In this document: positions 34,863 through 42,695 of the stretch, piece after piece
How the letters are laid out: each line of letters opens with the position of its first letter
How positions within the stretch are numbered: position 1 is the stretch's first letter
NCBI RefSeq assembly: GCF_024355225.1
Contig: NZ_VCNH01000008.1
Location: forward strand, 1,922,001 to 1,986,000
Direction: 5' to 3'
Source of the DNA: Roseovarius sp. M141
GTDB taxonomy: Bacteria; Pseudomonadota; Alphaproteobacteria; Rhodobacterales; Rhodobacteraceae
DNA: 64,000 bases
The notes under the pieces: model-generated
The model's input: only the letters and a program-made list of their open reading frames with translations
What the model was told of the DNA's origin: nothing
Databases searched by the model: none
Position numbers and translations under genes: made by a program

Positions 34863-35447
34863 ATGGACGCGGATTTCAGGACTGAATTCGTGCGCACGCC
34901 GGGCAGCCTGAAGCAGTATCCCGCGCTGGTCCTGAATGCAGACTACCGCCCGCTTAGCTATTATCCGTTATCGCTGTGGTCGTGGCAGGACGCGGTCAAG
35001 GCGGCCTGGCTGCACCGTGTAGATATCGTTGCCGAGTATGATCATGTCGTTCACTCGCCCAGCACGCAGATCCGGGTGCCATCGGTCATCGTGCTCAAGG
35101 ATTTTGTCCACCCGCGCAAGCGCATCGCCTTTACGCGATTCAACCTGTTCCTGAGGGATGAATTTCGCTGTCAGTATTGCGGCGCACACGGCGATCTGAC
35201 GTTCGACCACGTCGTGCCGCGCGCGTCGGGGGGGAAAACCAGCTGGGAAAATGTGGTGGCCGCATGTGGCCGCTGCAATCTGCACAAGGGCGCCCGAAGC
35301 CTGACCCGCTCAGGGCTGAGCCTGCGCCGCCCGCCTCGCGCGCCGGAGCCCGAGGAGGTGCGCAACCTCGGACGCAAATTCCCGCCGGGCCACCTGCATT
35401 CCAGTTGGCTGGACTTTCTATACTGGGACGCCGAACTGGAGGCTTGA
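34863..35447 (+). CDS. HNH endonuclease-domain protein
   Basis: 194 residues. The HNH/zinc core is at about residues 103-142: CQYCG, the FDHVVPRASGGKTSWENVV motif with His-Asn, and CGRCNLHKG. The N-terminal part (YPALVLNADYRPLSYYPLS) is typical of a widespread chromosomal HNH family found in most alphaproteobacteria without restriction genes nearby, so I do not call it a restriction enzyme. Role unknown, perhaps DNA repair. GGGTAGG precedes the ATG. Confidence 0.9.
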   Translation: MDADFRTEFVRTPGSLKQYPALVLNADYRPLSYYPLSLWSWQDAVKAAWLHRVDIVAEYDHVVHSPSTQIRVPSVIVLKDFVHPRKRIAFTRFNLFLRDEFRCQYCGAHGDLTFDHVVPRASGGKTSWENVVAACGRCNLHKGARSLTRSGLSLRRPPRAPEPEEVRNLGRKFPPGHLHSSWLDFLYWDAELEA

Positions 35448-35477
35448 AGGAGCGCGCTTGGGGGCTTGTGACCCGAG

Positions 35478-35894
35478 CTACAACTTCTCACCGGGCAGTT
35501 TGCTTGCCTGCCTGACCCACTCCATGAACTGGTCTTCATCAAATTCGTCGCCCTCGCGGATATTGAGGTAACGGATCTTGTCCTGCTTTGAGCTTTCCGG
35601 CGGAACAGGATCAAGCGAAGTGCCGTCAAAGAACGTGACCTTCACGTATTTCGTGAAGCAGTGGTAACTTAGAAACCAAACGTCCTTTTTCATCCCATAG
35701 AAAGGCGAATTCCATTTGACGGCCTTGGTTGCGTCGGGAACAGCTTGGCCGATCAAATCATCGAGGCGTCGGCCGATATCTTTTTTCCAGTCAGGCATGG
35801 CATTGATATAATCCTGTACCGGCCCGTTTCCGTAGCCCTTTGGGATCTGTGGATTGCCTCCGGAGAGTAATTTGGGATTGCCGCCTGCGCTCAT
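35478..35894 (-). CDS. DUF1801 domain protein
   Basis: 138-residue soluble protein of the YdhG/DUF1801 type. Landmarks: VQDYINAMPDWKKDIGRRLD, the AVPDATKAVKWNSPFYG core and VWFLSYHCFTKYVKVTFFDG. Function unknown; such genes recur with glyoxalase-fold and DUF1428 genes as here. The ATG at 35894 has AAGGGC upstream. It lies 19 bases after the degraded DoxX gene on the same strand. Confidence 0.88.
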   Translation of the reverse strand: MSAGGNPKLLSGGNPQIPKGYGNGPVQDYINAMPDWKKDIGRRLDDLIGQAVPDATKAVKWNSPFYGMKKDVWFLSYHCFTKYVKVTFFDGTSLDPVPPESSKQDKIRYLNIREGDEFDEDQFMEWVRQASKLPGEKL

Positions 35895-35913
35895 GTGTTT
35901 TGCCCTTAAATCC

Positions 35914-36152
35914 TTACAGAGGCGAAATCACCCACCGCCCCACTGCAATAATCACGCAAACTGCCGCGACAGCCAGCCAGTAGACCATTGGGCCATTCTG
36001 CGCGGCACCAGCCTGAAGATGAACGCCCGAAAATACCAGCATTTCGGCTGCAATCCCGATTGCCGCAAGGGGCACCGGCCAGCCGAGAGAGGGCGCAAGC
36101 GCGGACACAACCATGCCAACCGCGTCTGAAGGACCCAGAGGATAATATTCAT
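35914..36152 (-). pseudogene. degraded DoxX-family membrane protein gene
   Basis: Reading from the ATG at 36152 gives MNIILWVLQ, the usual N terminus of DoxX-like proteins, which then falls out of frame. Another frame (from 36114) gives LGWPVPLAAIGIAAEMLVFS and PMVYWLAVAAVCVIIAVGRW, the usual C-terminal half. The middle helices are missing. This fits an internal deletion plus frameshift; the 66-residue C-terminal frame alone might still be translated. Confidence 0.6.
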
Positions 36153-36176
36153 GAGCTAACGCCCTTCGATTTCATA

Positions 36177-36290
36177 TCAGTCGAGATTGGACACCACCTG
36201 TTCCAGCTTGTCGAGAAACCGAGTCCAGCCGGAGATTGCGCCACGATAGGTCTGTCCCTGATCGGTGCCAAACCCGGTCTCGATCGGCGT
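36177..36290 (-). pseudogene. C-terminal fragment of an SRPBCC (START-like) protein gene
   Basis: 37 codons ending at a stop (36177-36179): TDQGQTYRGAISGWTRFLDK then LEQVVSNL, the end of an AHSA1/polyketide-cyclase-like SRPBCC protein. An in-frame TAG at 36291-36293 and lack of the rest of the domain upstream show truncation. The DoxX remnant follows 25 bases downstream; SRPBCC-DoxX pairs are common. Confidence 0.55.
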
Positions 36291-36392
36291 CTATGCATAA
36301 TTCAAAGCTATAGGGCTATGAGTTTGCACGTCTTGTAGAAGCAGGGCGACATTTTTGGGTAGATCGGTAGCTTCCCGGGACTGTCTTGACGC

Positions 36393-36875
36393 TTATCGCC
36401 GCTCTTCAGATTCAACGCCCGCGACATCTTTTAGCGTGTTCAATTCGGCGCGAAGGGTATCGACATCGCCGTCCAGCGCGCGCTCGATCTCTTCGTGTGT
36501 GGCGATCCAGATCGGGATCGCCCGTTCCAACAATGACAGTCCGTCGTCGGTCAAGGTCAGCCGCCGGGCGCGGCGATCCCGAGCGTCGGGGGTGACGTTC
36601 AACAGCCCGCGTCGCTCTAGTGGTTTAAGATTGGCTGTCAGCGTCGTGCGGTCCATCGCGAGAAGGGTGGCGACCGATCCGACAGTGGGCGGCTCGGGCC
36701 GGTTCAGCGATATCAACAGCGAGAATTGCCCGCTTCTGAGCGCGACGGGGCGTAGCGCCTCGTCGAACCGGCGGGCAACGGCACGGGCCGCGCGCTGCGT
36801 GTGCAAACACAGACAGCTGTCCCGGACGCGCAGAGTCATGCCGAAAGTGGCGTGCGTGGGAACTATCCTAGACAT
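36393..36875 (-). CDS. MarR-family transcriptional regulator
   Basis: 160-residue winged-helix repressor. Dimerisation helices at both ends enclose a DNA-binding core PPTVGSVATLLAMDRTTLTA (recognition helix), LKPLERRGLL and the wing with PDARDRRARRLTLTDDG. Several cysteines near the N terminus (DSCLCLHTQ) might sense oxidants or electrophiles. Divergent from the VOC/DUF1428/GST cluster and separated from it by a 20-base palindrome overlapping its own start, so it probably represses itself and that cluster. No clear ribosome binding site. Confidence 0.9.
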   Translation of the reverse strand: MSRIVPTHATFGMTLRVRDSCLCLHTQRAARAVARRFDEALRPVALRSGQFSLLISLNRPEPPTVGSVATLLAMDRTTLTANLKPLERRGLLNVTPDARDRRARRLTLTDDGLSLLERAIPIWIATHEEIERALDGDVDTLRAELNTLKDVAGVESEERR

Positions 36876-36883
36876 GACAGAGT

Positions 36884-36903
36884 TTAAGTTGATATCAAAG
36901 TAA
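36884..36903. promoter_or_regulatory. palindromic operator, probable MarR-regulator site
   Basis: TTAAGTTGATATCAAAGTAA: a perfect TTGATATCAA core (36889-36898) flanked symmetrically by TTA and TAA. It lies 9 bases upstream of the marR-type gene start, in the divergent promoter. Size and symmetry fit MarR-family operators. Confidence 0.6.
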
Positions 36904-37075
36904 CTGTCAATCGAATCGCAGAAGAGTGACGACCAACAATCCGCCCCCGGCGGCGGATCTAGCTGAGGAGTCGGAGGTGCGTTGCTGCCTGACCCATGCC
37001 CGAAGGGTGCGGGGCCGACTGGTACCGGATTTTGAACGACTTACGCCTCGTGCCTACCACAGGAAAGGAACACCC

Positions 37076-37501
37076 GTGACCCAGATGATCTTCGTCAACC
37101 TCCCGGTTGCAAATCTTCAGACCTCCACAACCTTCTATGAGATGTTGGGCGCAACAAAGAACGAAACCTTCTCGAACGAGACGTCCTCGTCCATGGTGAT
37201 CAGCGACACCATCACTGTCATGCTGCTATCGCACGAGCGCTGGCGCGATTTTACGTCCAAGCAGATTCCCGATGCCAAACAGTCGGCGCAGGTTCTGCTC
37301 TGCCTCTCCGTAGAAAGCCCGGAAGCCTGTGATGCAGCGGTGGACGCAGCCGTGAAAGCTGGCGGCGCTGCTGACCCGACACCGAAACAGGACCATGGCT
37401 TTATGTATGGCCGCTCCTACGAGGATCCGGACGGCCATATCTGGGAAGTCATGTGGATGGATATGCATGCGATGCAAAAGGCAATGGCCGCGCAAAATTG
37501 A
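37076..37501 (+). CDS. VOC/glyoxalase-fold protein
   Basis: 141 residues. FVNLPVANLQTSTTFYEMLG starts the first beta-alpha-beta-beta-beta half, and SYEDPDGHIWEVMWMD is the characteristic C-terminal strand with a metal-type Glu. Related to lactoylglutathione lyase-like proteins. Start GTG 37076 has AAAGGAAC upstream; the longer upstream frame is not protein-like. First gene of a same-strand run likely controlled by the MarR regulator. Substrate unknown. Confidence 0.88.
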   Translation: MTQMIFVNLPVANLQTSTTFYEMLGATKNETFSNETSSSMVISDTITVMLLSHERWRDFTSKQIPDAKQSAQVLLCLSVESPEACDAAVDAAVKAGGAADPTPKQDHGFMYGRSYEDPDGHIWEVMWMDMHAMQKAMAAQN

Positions 37502-37524
37502 TCAAACAGGAAAGGAAATGACCC

Positions 37525-37887
37525 ATGAGCTATATCAGTGGATTTGTGATCCCGGTGCCGACAGACCGCAAGGAAGATTACCGGAAAATGGCGGCCGACG
37601 CGGCCGAGATGTTCCGGGCCTACGGTGCAACCGAAATCATGGAGGCCTGGGGCGAGGACGTGCGTGACGGCAAGGTGACCGATTTCAAACGCGCGGTGCA
37701 GGCAAAGGATGACGAAACAGTCGTGTTTTCGTGGATTGTCTGGCCCGACAGGGCGACGGCCGACGCCGCCGAGAAAAAGATGGAGGCTGACGAGAGCATG
37801 AAACCGCCCGCCGATGCGCCGTTCGACATGAAACGGATGATCTGGGGCGGGTTTGCTCCGATCTTCGAGATGGGGCGGCAGGAATAA
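37525..37887 (+). CDS. DUF1428 family protein
   Basis: 120 residues, dimeric ferredoxin-like fold expected. Landmarks SYISGFVIPVPTDRKEDYRK, EAWGEDVRDGKVTDF, VVFSWIVWPDRATAD and PFDMKRMIWGGFAPI are those of DUF1428 (YbaA-like). Function unknown. A ribosome binding site (AGGAAAGG) precedes the ATG by about 11 bases. Sits in the VOC cluster. Confidence 0.92.
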   Translation: MSYISGFVIPVPTDRKEDYRKMAADAAEMFRAYGATEIMEAWGEDVRDGKVTDFKRAVQAKDDETVVFSWIVWPDRATADAAEKKMEADESMKPPADAPFDMKRMIWGGFAPIFEMGRQE

Positions 37888-37892
37888 TAGGA

Positions 37893-38129
37893 ATGACCGC
37901 CCGGCCCAGACACGAGATGCCGGACGACGTGCGCGCGGCCCTTGAAAACTCCGGGATGCGCAAGGCCTATGACGCCCGGCCGCCCTATCAGCGCAATGAC
38001 TACATCGGGTGGATCACCAAGGTGAAGGCGCCCGAAACGCGGGCTGCGCACATCCAACAGATGCTCGACGAGTTAAAGCACGGCGACGTCTACATGAAGA
38101 TGGATTGGAACGGAAAGCAGGAGGAATGA
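37893..38129 (+). CDS. YdeI/OmpD-associated-type short protein
   Basis: 78 residues. The motif RPPYQRNDYIGWITKVKAPE with the following TRAAHIQQMLDEL is the conserved C-terminal region of YdeI/bacteriocin-protection proteins; here it stands alone as a short form. Function unclear. The gene starts 5 bases after the DUF1428 stop and its own stop lies immediately before the next gene. Confidence 0.85.
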   Translation: MTARPRHEMPDDVRAALENSGMRKAYDARPPYQRNDYIGWITKVKAPETRAAHIQQMLDELKHGDVYMKMDWNGKQEE

Positions 38130-38131
38130 CG

Positions 38132-38926
38132 ATGGCCAACCGCGACGGAACCCCGATCTGGTATGAGCTGATGACCGATGCGCCCGATGCGGCGCAGGAT
38201 TTCTATGGCAAAGTGATGGGCTGGAGCTTTCAGAAGCCGCCGGGTGGACTGGAGCGCGACTATCGCATCTTTGCCGCCAGTGACGGCCAAGACGTGGGCG
38301 GCATGATGCGCACACCAGAGCATGCAGAGGGAAGACCTGCGACCTGGGATGCCTATTTCGGCGTGGCGGACGTGGATACCATGGCCGCGAAGGTGGAGAA
38401 ACTTGGCGGACGCATTCACATGGAACCGCAGGATATCCCCGGCGTCGGTCGCTTTGCCTTCGTCGCTGACCCGCAGGGCGCAACGTTCTACCTGATGCGC
38501 GGCGACAGCGATGGTCAAAGTACCGCATTCGATCAGATGAAGGCAGGACATTGCAGCTGGAATGAGCTGGTCACGTCCGACCAGACGGCGGCGCTGGGCT
38601 TCTACGGCAAACTTTTTGGCTGGAAGAAGACAGGGGCAATGCCGATGGGGCCGAACGGCGACTACACCTTTTTCGGCCAGAGCGACACCGACATGATCGG
38701 CGCGATGATGAACGCGCAGGAGGCGGGGAGGGACCCGTTCTGGAACTTTGCGTTCACCGTGACCGACATCGATGTCGCCAAGGCCGCGGTCGAGGATGGC
38801 GGCGGCACCGTCACCCACGGGCCGATCGACCTGCCAGGCGATGAGGGCGATTGGCTGATTCAGGCCGATGACCCGCAGGGCGCAAAGGTGATGTTCACCG
38901 GCAAGCGCAAGCAGGGGGCAGTATGA
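38132..38926 (+). CDS. two-domain VOC/glyoxalase-fold protein
   Basis: 264 residues made of two VOC modules: residues about 6-125 (PIWYELMTDAPDAAQDFYGK to FVADPQGATFYLM) and 140-258 (CSWNELVTSDQTAALGFYGK to IQADDPQGAKVMF). Related to hydroxylase-like VOC proteins of actinobacteria and proteobacteria. The ATG at 38132 has AGGAGG seven bases upstream; the ATG at 38126 is too close to it. Overlaps the next gene by four bases. Confidence 0.92.
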   Translation: MANRDGTPIWYELMTDAPDAAQDFYGKVMGWSFQKPPGGLERDYRIFAASDGQDVGGMMRTPEHAEGRPATWDAYFGVADVDTMAAKVEKLGGRIHMEPQDIPGVGRFAFVADPQGATFYLMRGDSDGQSTAFDQMKAGHCSWNELVTSDQTAALGFYGKLFGWKKTGAMPMGPNGDYTFFGQSDTDMIGAMMNAQEAGRDPFWNFAFTVTDIDVAKAAVEDGGGTVTHGPIDLPGDEGDWLIQADDPQGAKVMFTGKRKQGAV

Positions 38927-39405
38927 TGGACAAGATCAGCACATTTCTCTGGTTCGACGGTAACGCCGAAGAAGCGGCAGAGTTCTACACCGGCCTGTTT
39001 CCAGATAGCAGTATTGAAGAGGCGACCCGCACCACGATGGATTATCCCGGTGGCAAGGTAGGTGACGTGATCACCGTCAGCTTCACGCTGTCGGGTCGCA
39101 GCTTTGTCGCCATGAATGGCGGCCCGGACCATCCGTTCACCGATGCGATCTCGCTTTCCATCGACTGCGCCGATCAGGCCGAGGTGGACCGCTATTGGGA
39201 TGCGCTGTCAGACGGCGGCGAACCTATCATATGCGGCTGGATCAAAGACCGCTTTGGCCTGCACTGGCAGGTCACCCCGCGCATTCTGCCGCAGCTGTTG
39301 GCTGATCCGGATCGTGCCAAGGCGAAACGCGTCATGAACGCGATGACGCAAATGGTGAAGATAGACGTGGCCGAAATTAAGGCGGCGGCGGACGGAAAAG
39401 CGTGA
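38923..39405 (+). CDS. PhnB-like VOC protein (3-demethylubiquinone methyltransferase-like annotation)
   Basis: 160 residues. KISTFLWFDGNAEEAAEFYT, FVAMNGGPDHPFTDAISLSI and CGWIKDRFGLHWQVTPRIL are hallmarks of the PhnB/YjdN VOC subgroup, often mislabelled as 3-demethylubiquinone-9 methyltransferase. The ATG overlaps the stop upstream (ATGATG). True function unknown; fits a detoxification/antibiotic-resistance-type cluster. Confidence 0.92.
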   Translation: MMDKISTFLWFDGNAEEAAEFYTGLFPDSSIEEATRTTMDYPGGKVGDVITVSFTLSGRSFVAMNGGPDHPFTDAISLSIDCADQAEVDRYWDALSDGGEPIICGWIKDRFGLHWQVTPRILPQLLADPDRAKAKRVMNAMTQMVKIDVAEIKAAADGKA

Positions 39406-39480
39406 AGATTCAACCGAGTTGGCAAAGGACTGCCTTGGGTGAAAACCGGGGAATAGACGCGTAAACAAGGAGGCATCGCA

Positions 39481-40152
39481 ATGAAAGACAGCCAGCTTAC
39501 CGTCACCGCCTACGACTGGGTGCCCGGCTTTGCTCAGGGCCACGTCCGCGATCTGCGGGTTCGATGGGCGCTGGAGGAGGCGGGATTTCCTTACGACGTC
39601 GAGGTTATGGCGCAAGGCACGCAGAAGAAGCCCGCACATCTGAAGCGGCAGCCCTTCGGACAAATCCCCACGCTCGAGATTGACGGCCAAACCATGTTTG
39701 AAAGCGGTGCGATTCTCTGGCGTATCGCCGAGGCAAGTGCCGCCCTGTTGCCCGACGATGCCGCCGCGCGTGACCGCGTGCTATCGTGGGTATTCTGCGC
39801 ACTCAATACGCTGGAGCCACCCGTCGGTATGCTCGCGACGCTGGAGCTGTTTGTCAGTGACAAGGACGCCGCCGCGCGCCTGCGCCCGGAAATCGCGGCT
39901 GCCGTGACCGGCGTGCTCGAACGCCTCGTCGTGGCATTGGGGGATAAGCCGCATATTGTTGGCCATTTCACGGTCGCCGATATCGTGCTGACGACGGTGC
40001 TTCGTGACGTGCCGGACGACCTGTTGGCCGACCTTCCGTCACTCCGCGCTTATGTTGATCGGCACACGGCACGGCCGGCGTTTCAGACAGCCCTTGCCGG
40101 GCAGATGACACTCTTCGCGGAGAATGCCGCGAAATATGAAAGGGCAGGCTGA
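39481..40152 (+). CDS. glutathione S-transferase family protein
   Basis: 223 residues: N-terminal thioredoxin-like domain (LTVTAYDWVPGFAQGHVRDL to PFGQIPTLEIDGQTMFESGA, where the cis-Pro in IPTL and the ES pair bind glutathione) and a helical C-terminal domain (FTVADIVLTTVLRDV). Probably conjugates or reduces electrophiles. ACAAGGAGG precedes the ATG. Its presence with several glyoxalase-fold genes supports a reactive-compound response. Confidence 0.9.
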   Translation: MKDSQLTVTAYDWVPGFAQGHVRDLRVRWALEEAGFPYDVEVMAQGTQKKPAHLKRQPFGQIPTLEIDGQTMFESGAILWRIAEASAALLPDDAAARDRVLSWVFCALNTLEPPVGMLATLELFVSDKDAAARLRPEIAAAVTGVLERLVVALGDKPHIVGHFTVADIVLTTVLRDVPDDLLADLPSLRAYVDRHTARPAFQTALAGQMTLFAENAAKYERAG

Positions 40153-40189
40153 CAACGATGAGGAACACGCGCAAACAAGGAGATCGAGT

Positions 40190-40534
40190 ATGAACGTCAG
40201 AGATATCTTCCTCAGTATCAACGCCCGCGACTTTGACTCCCAAACAGCATGGTGGACGACCTTCATTGGGCGGGAACCGGACAGAAGACCAATGCCAAGC
40301 TGCCAGGAATGGGATCTGGCACCGTCTGTCCTGTTTCAGGTGCTGGAGTCGCCGGACAACGGTCCCACGGACGTGTCCCTGCGCATCGACAACTTGAACG
40401 CTGAGATCGCGCGGTTGCGCAAAACCGGCGTCGACGTGCCGGACCCGGAGAAGGTCGACGGCTTCGACACTCTACGCTGGTCCGCTTTCACCGACCCTGA
40501 GGGAAACAAGGTGAACCTGCTGGAAGGTACATGA
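40190..40534 (+). CDS. VOC/glyoxalase-fold protein
   Basis: 114 residues. VRDIFLSINARDFDSQTAWW opens the fold, and FTDPEGNKVNLLEGT closes it. I chose the ATG at 40190, preceded by AAGGAGATCG, over an in-frame ATG at 40124 within the end of the GST gene. Fourth VOC gene of the cluster and its last member; function unknown. Confidence 0.88.
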   Translation: MNVRDIFLSINARDFDSQTAWWTTFIGREPDRRPMPSCQEWDLAPSVLFQVLESPDNGPTDVSLRIDNLNAEIARLRKTGVDVPDPEKVDGFDTLRWSAFTDPEGNKVNLLEGT

Positions 40535-40584
40535 GGGCGTTTGCCGAAGAAGTCTCACGTTCCTTATATGCAACATCACAGTAG

Positions 40585-40618
40585 TACGGCTGATCATGGC
40601 GCGCCTTGCTCAGCCGTA
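40585..40618. repeat. 9-bp inverted repeat upstream of the polysaccharide locus
   Basis: TACGGCTGA (40585-40593) and TCAGCCGTA (40610-40618) pair perfectly. The 16-base loop contains GGCGCGCC. A second, 7-bp repeat (CGGTCAG/CTGACCG) follows around 40635-40663. Both lie between the VOC cluster and the Wzz-like gene, so they may end the first transcript or regulate the second. Confidence 0.5.
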
Positions 40619-40776
40619 TCGGCGGCAGCGGGCGACGGTCAGATTTGGTCACACTGCCGCTGACCGAAAAAACTGTCGCGAGCCAGCCTCCGCAACTAAG
40701 GTTACAAACCACTACTTACAGCGGTAAATCAATCATGATACCCCTGCGCGACAATCCGGGAATGGGGGTGTAGATC

Positions 40777-41859
40777 ATGTCGGACGATCACGAAATTGAC
40801 GGTCGGCTCTCGGACGGTGGCGTGGTTGATGTCGGTCGGGTCATCGGCAGTTTGCTGGCGGGCTGGGTCACCATTGTCTGTGCAGCGCTTCTTGTCAGCG
40901 GGATCGCCGTGCTTACAACTCTCACGCTTCCTGATCAATTCAGTGCGGTGGCGCGGATCATCATTGAGCCCGAGCAGAGAAAGCTAACTGGTTTCTCAGC
41001 GTCCGAAGCCATCAAGCCAGTTAGCGAGGCGATGATCGAAAGCAACGCGGAGATCATCAAATCAAACCGCGTCTTGGAGCAGGTCGTTACCGAACTTTCG
41101 CTGCAGGAGAACGATCTTTTTCTTGGCACGTCGGGCGCCCCTTCGGATGGTGCCGATGTGAGCGGGATTGATGACATGCCCAGCAGGTTAGCGCTCAAGA
41201 AACTGAGCGAGGTCCTGCTGATCAGGCCTGTGGGCAATTCCATGATATTGTCCATCCGGGCGACCACAGAAGAGCCGGTGTTGTCCGCTGAAATCGCAAA
41301 TACAGTTGCCGAGAAATTCATTCTCGCCGAGCAGAAAATCAAAGTGGACCAAGCCCAAGCAGCCAACTTGTGGCTGATGGAGCGACTTACCGATCTTCAG
41401 TTGCGTGTCAGTGAGTCGTCTAGAAAGCTGGAGACATTCCGCACCCAAACTGGCGATATGACCGAACGCCAGGTAACGGAAACAGCAAGGCTTCTTTTCT
41501 CACTCGAGCGCGAACTGGAACTTAGGCAGGCACAGGCAGATCGTTCGACCCGTGAGAGCCTGGAGACACGTATTAAGAACACTAAGGCGGAACTTATTGA
41601 TCTAACATCAAGAATCGTGACCTTGAATGAGTTGGAACGTCAGGCAAAGGCCGACAGTGTGCTTTATGAAAGGCTTCTGGAGCGCGCCAGAGAGATGCAG
41701 GAATTGGAAACCTTTCAATTGTCTAGCGTTCGCATCGTAGCGGATGCTCTGCCCCCGCTTGAAAAGAGTGCGCCCGCAAGAAAGCTGATTGTCGTGCTTT
41801 GCTTTGTGTTGGGAGGCGCGATTGGTGCCGGGATCGTAATCCTACGTGACCCAAAATAG
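40777..41859 (+). CDS. Wzz/ExoP-type polysaccharide co-polymerase without kinase domain
   Basis: 360-residue inner-membrane protein that sets polysaccharide chain length. Two transmembrane helices (about 28-50, TIVCAALLVSGIAVLTTLTL, and 334-354, VVLCFVLGGAIGAGIVILRD) flank a large periplasmic domain with heptad-rich coiled coil (about 190-310). The Pro-rich motif before helix 2 is reduced to ADALPPLEKSAPARK. There is no C-terminal tyrosine autokinase, unlike ExoP. First plus-strand gene of the exopolysaccharide locus. Confidence 0.87.
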   Translation: MSDDHEIDGRLSDGGVVDVGRVIGSLLAGWVTIVCAALLVSGIAVLTTLTLPDQFSAVARIIIEPEQRKLTGFSASEAIKPVSEAMIESNAEIIKSNRVLEQVVTELSLQENDLFLGTSGAPSDGADVSGIDDMPSRLALKKLSEVLLIRPVGNSMILSIRATTEEPVLSAEIANTVAEKFILAEQKIKVDQAQAANLWLMERLTDLQLRVSESSRKLETFRTQTGDMTERQVTETARLLFSLERELELRQAQADRSTRESLETRIKNTKAELIDLTSRIVTLNELERQAKADSVLYERLLERAREMQELETFQLSSVRIVADALPPLEKSAPARKLIVVLCFVLGGAIGAGIVILRDPK

Positions 41860-41882
41860 ATCGAAAGCGATGCAGATCCGTA

Positions 41883-42695
41883 ATGGCCAGTAATTCAGCG
41901 CAAAACATCCGTCGTATCAGGACCTACAGCCGTAGGTTTCTGGCGATGACCGGCGGACCGCTGGCGCATCGCTGCTTTTTTATGCACGTTCCAAAATGTG
42001 GCGGCACCAGTGTTGCAGAAGCGCTATACGCGACTGTCCCCATGAGCGAACGCATCGGCGTAATCGATGCCAATGCAACACGTCGCGCAACGGCAATAAT
42101 AGAGGCGGGCAAAAACGAAAAGCTGCTCTACCACGATGATCTGGCCACCGGAGCGTCGGTGTTCGAGCTTCGCGAGAAACAGCTTCTTATGCACATGGCC
42201 TGGGACACGCAGTTGATCCACGGTCATGTCTTGTTCAGCGACATTGCCGATCATCATTTCGGTTCGACCTACAAATACGTCACCCTCCTCCGTGATCCGG
42301 TGTCGAGGCTTGTGTCAAACTACAATGGTTCCGTGGCGCATGGTCTGACGACTGTTCCGTTCAAGGAATATCTGGAAAGCGACATCGCGCGATACCATGC
42401 GCTGACAGTGCTGAGATATTTTTCCGGGCAACACCTCATCCTACCGGGATCCGAGGGCGAGGCTGTCGAAGTTGCGCTTGAAGTAGCCAAAAAGTTCGCT
42501 GTGATCGGGTATTTGGATGATCTGGGCAAGTTCTGCGACGATTTTGGAGCCGTTTTCGGGCGAAAACCGCGGATCTTTCACTACAACAAGCGCAGCAAGG
42601 GCGCTTATCGCCCTGATGAGGCAGAACTGGCACGCTGCCGCCGGCTTTTGGAGCCTGAAATTCGTTTCTGGGATACGCTCAGATCGCGCGACTGA
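41883..42695 (+). CDS. sulfotransferase family protein
   Basis: 270-residue PAPS-dependent sulfotransferase-like enzyme. The 5'-phosphosulfate loop is FMHVPKCGGTSVAEAL (near residues 34-49), and the 3'-phosphate site is LRDPVSRLVSNYNG. Related bacterial enzymes sulfate carbohydrates. Its place directly after the chain-length gene and among glycosyltransferases suggests it decorates the exopolysaccharide. It converges with and overlaps the end of the next gene by 17 bases. Confidence 0.88.
   Translation: MASNSAQNIRRIRTYSRRFLAMTGGPLAHRCFFMHVPKCGGTSVAEALYATVPMSERIGVIDANATRRATAIIEAGKNEKLLYHDDLATGASVFELREKQLLMHMAWDTQLIHGHVLFSDIADHHFGSTYKYVTLLRDPVSRLVSNYNGSVAHGLTTVPFKEYLESDIARYHALTVLRYFSGQHLILPGSEGEAVEVALEVAKKFAVIGYLDDLGKFCDDFGAVFGRKPRIFHYNKRSKGAYRPDEAELARCRRLLEPEIRFWDTLRSRD

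Noticed and set aside
34863..35447. HNH gene as part of a restriction-modification system
   Set aside because: No methyltransferase or specificity gene nearby; the protein belongs to a common stand-alone chromosomal HNH type.
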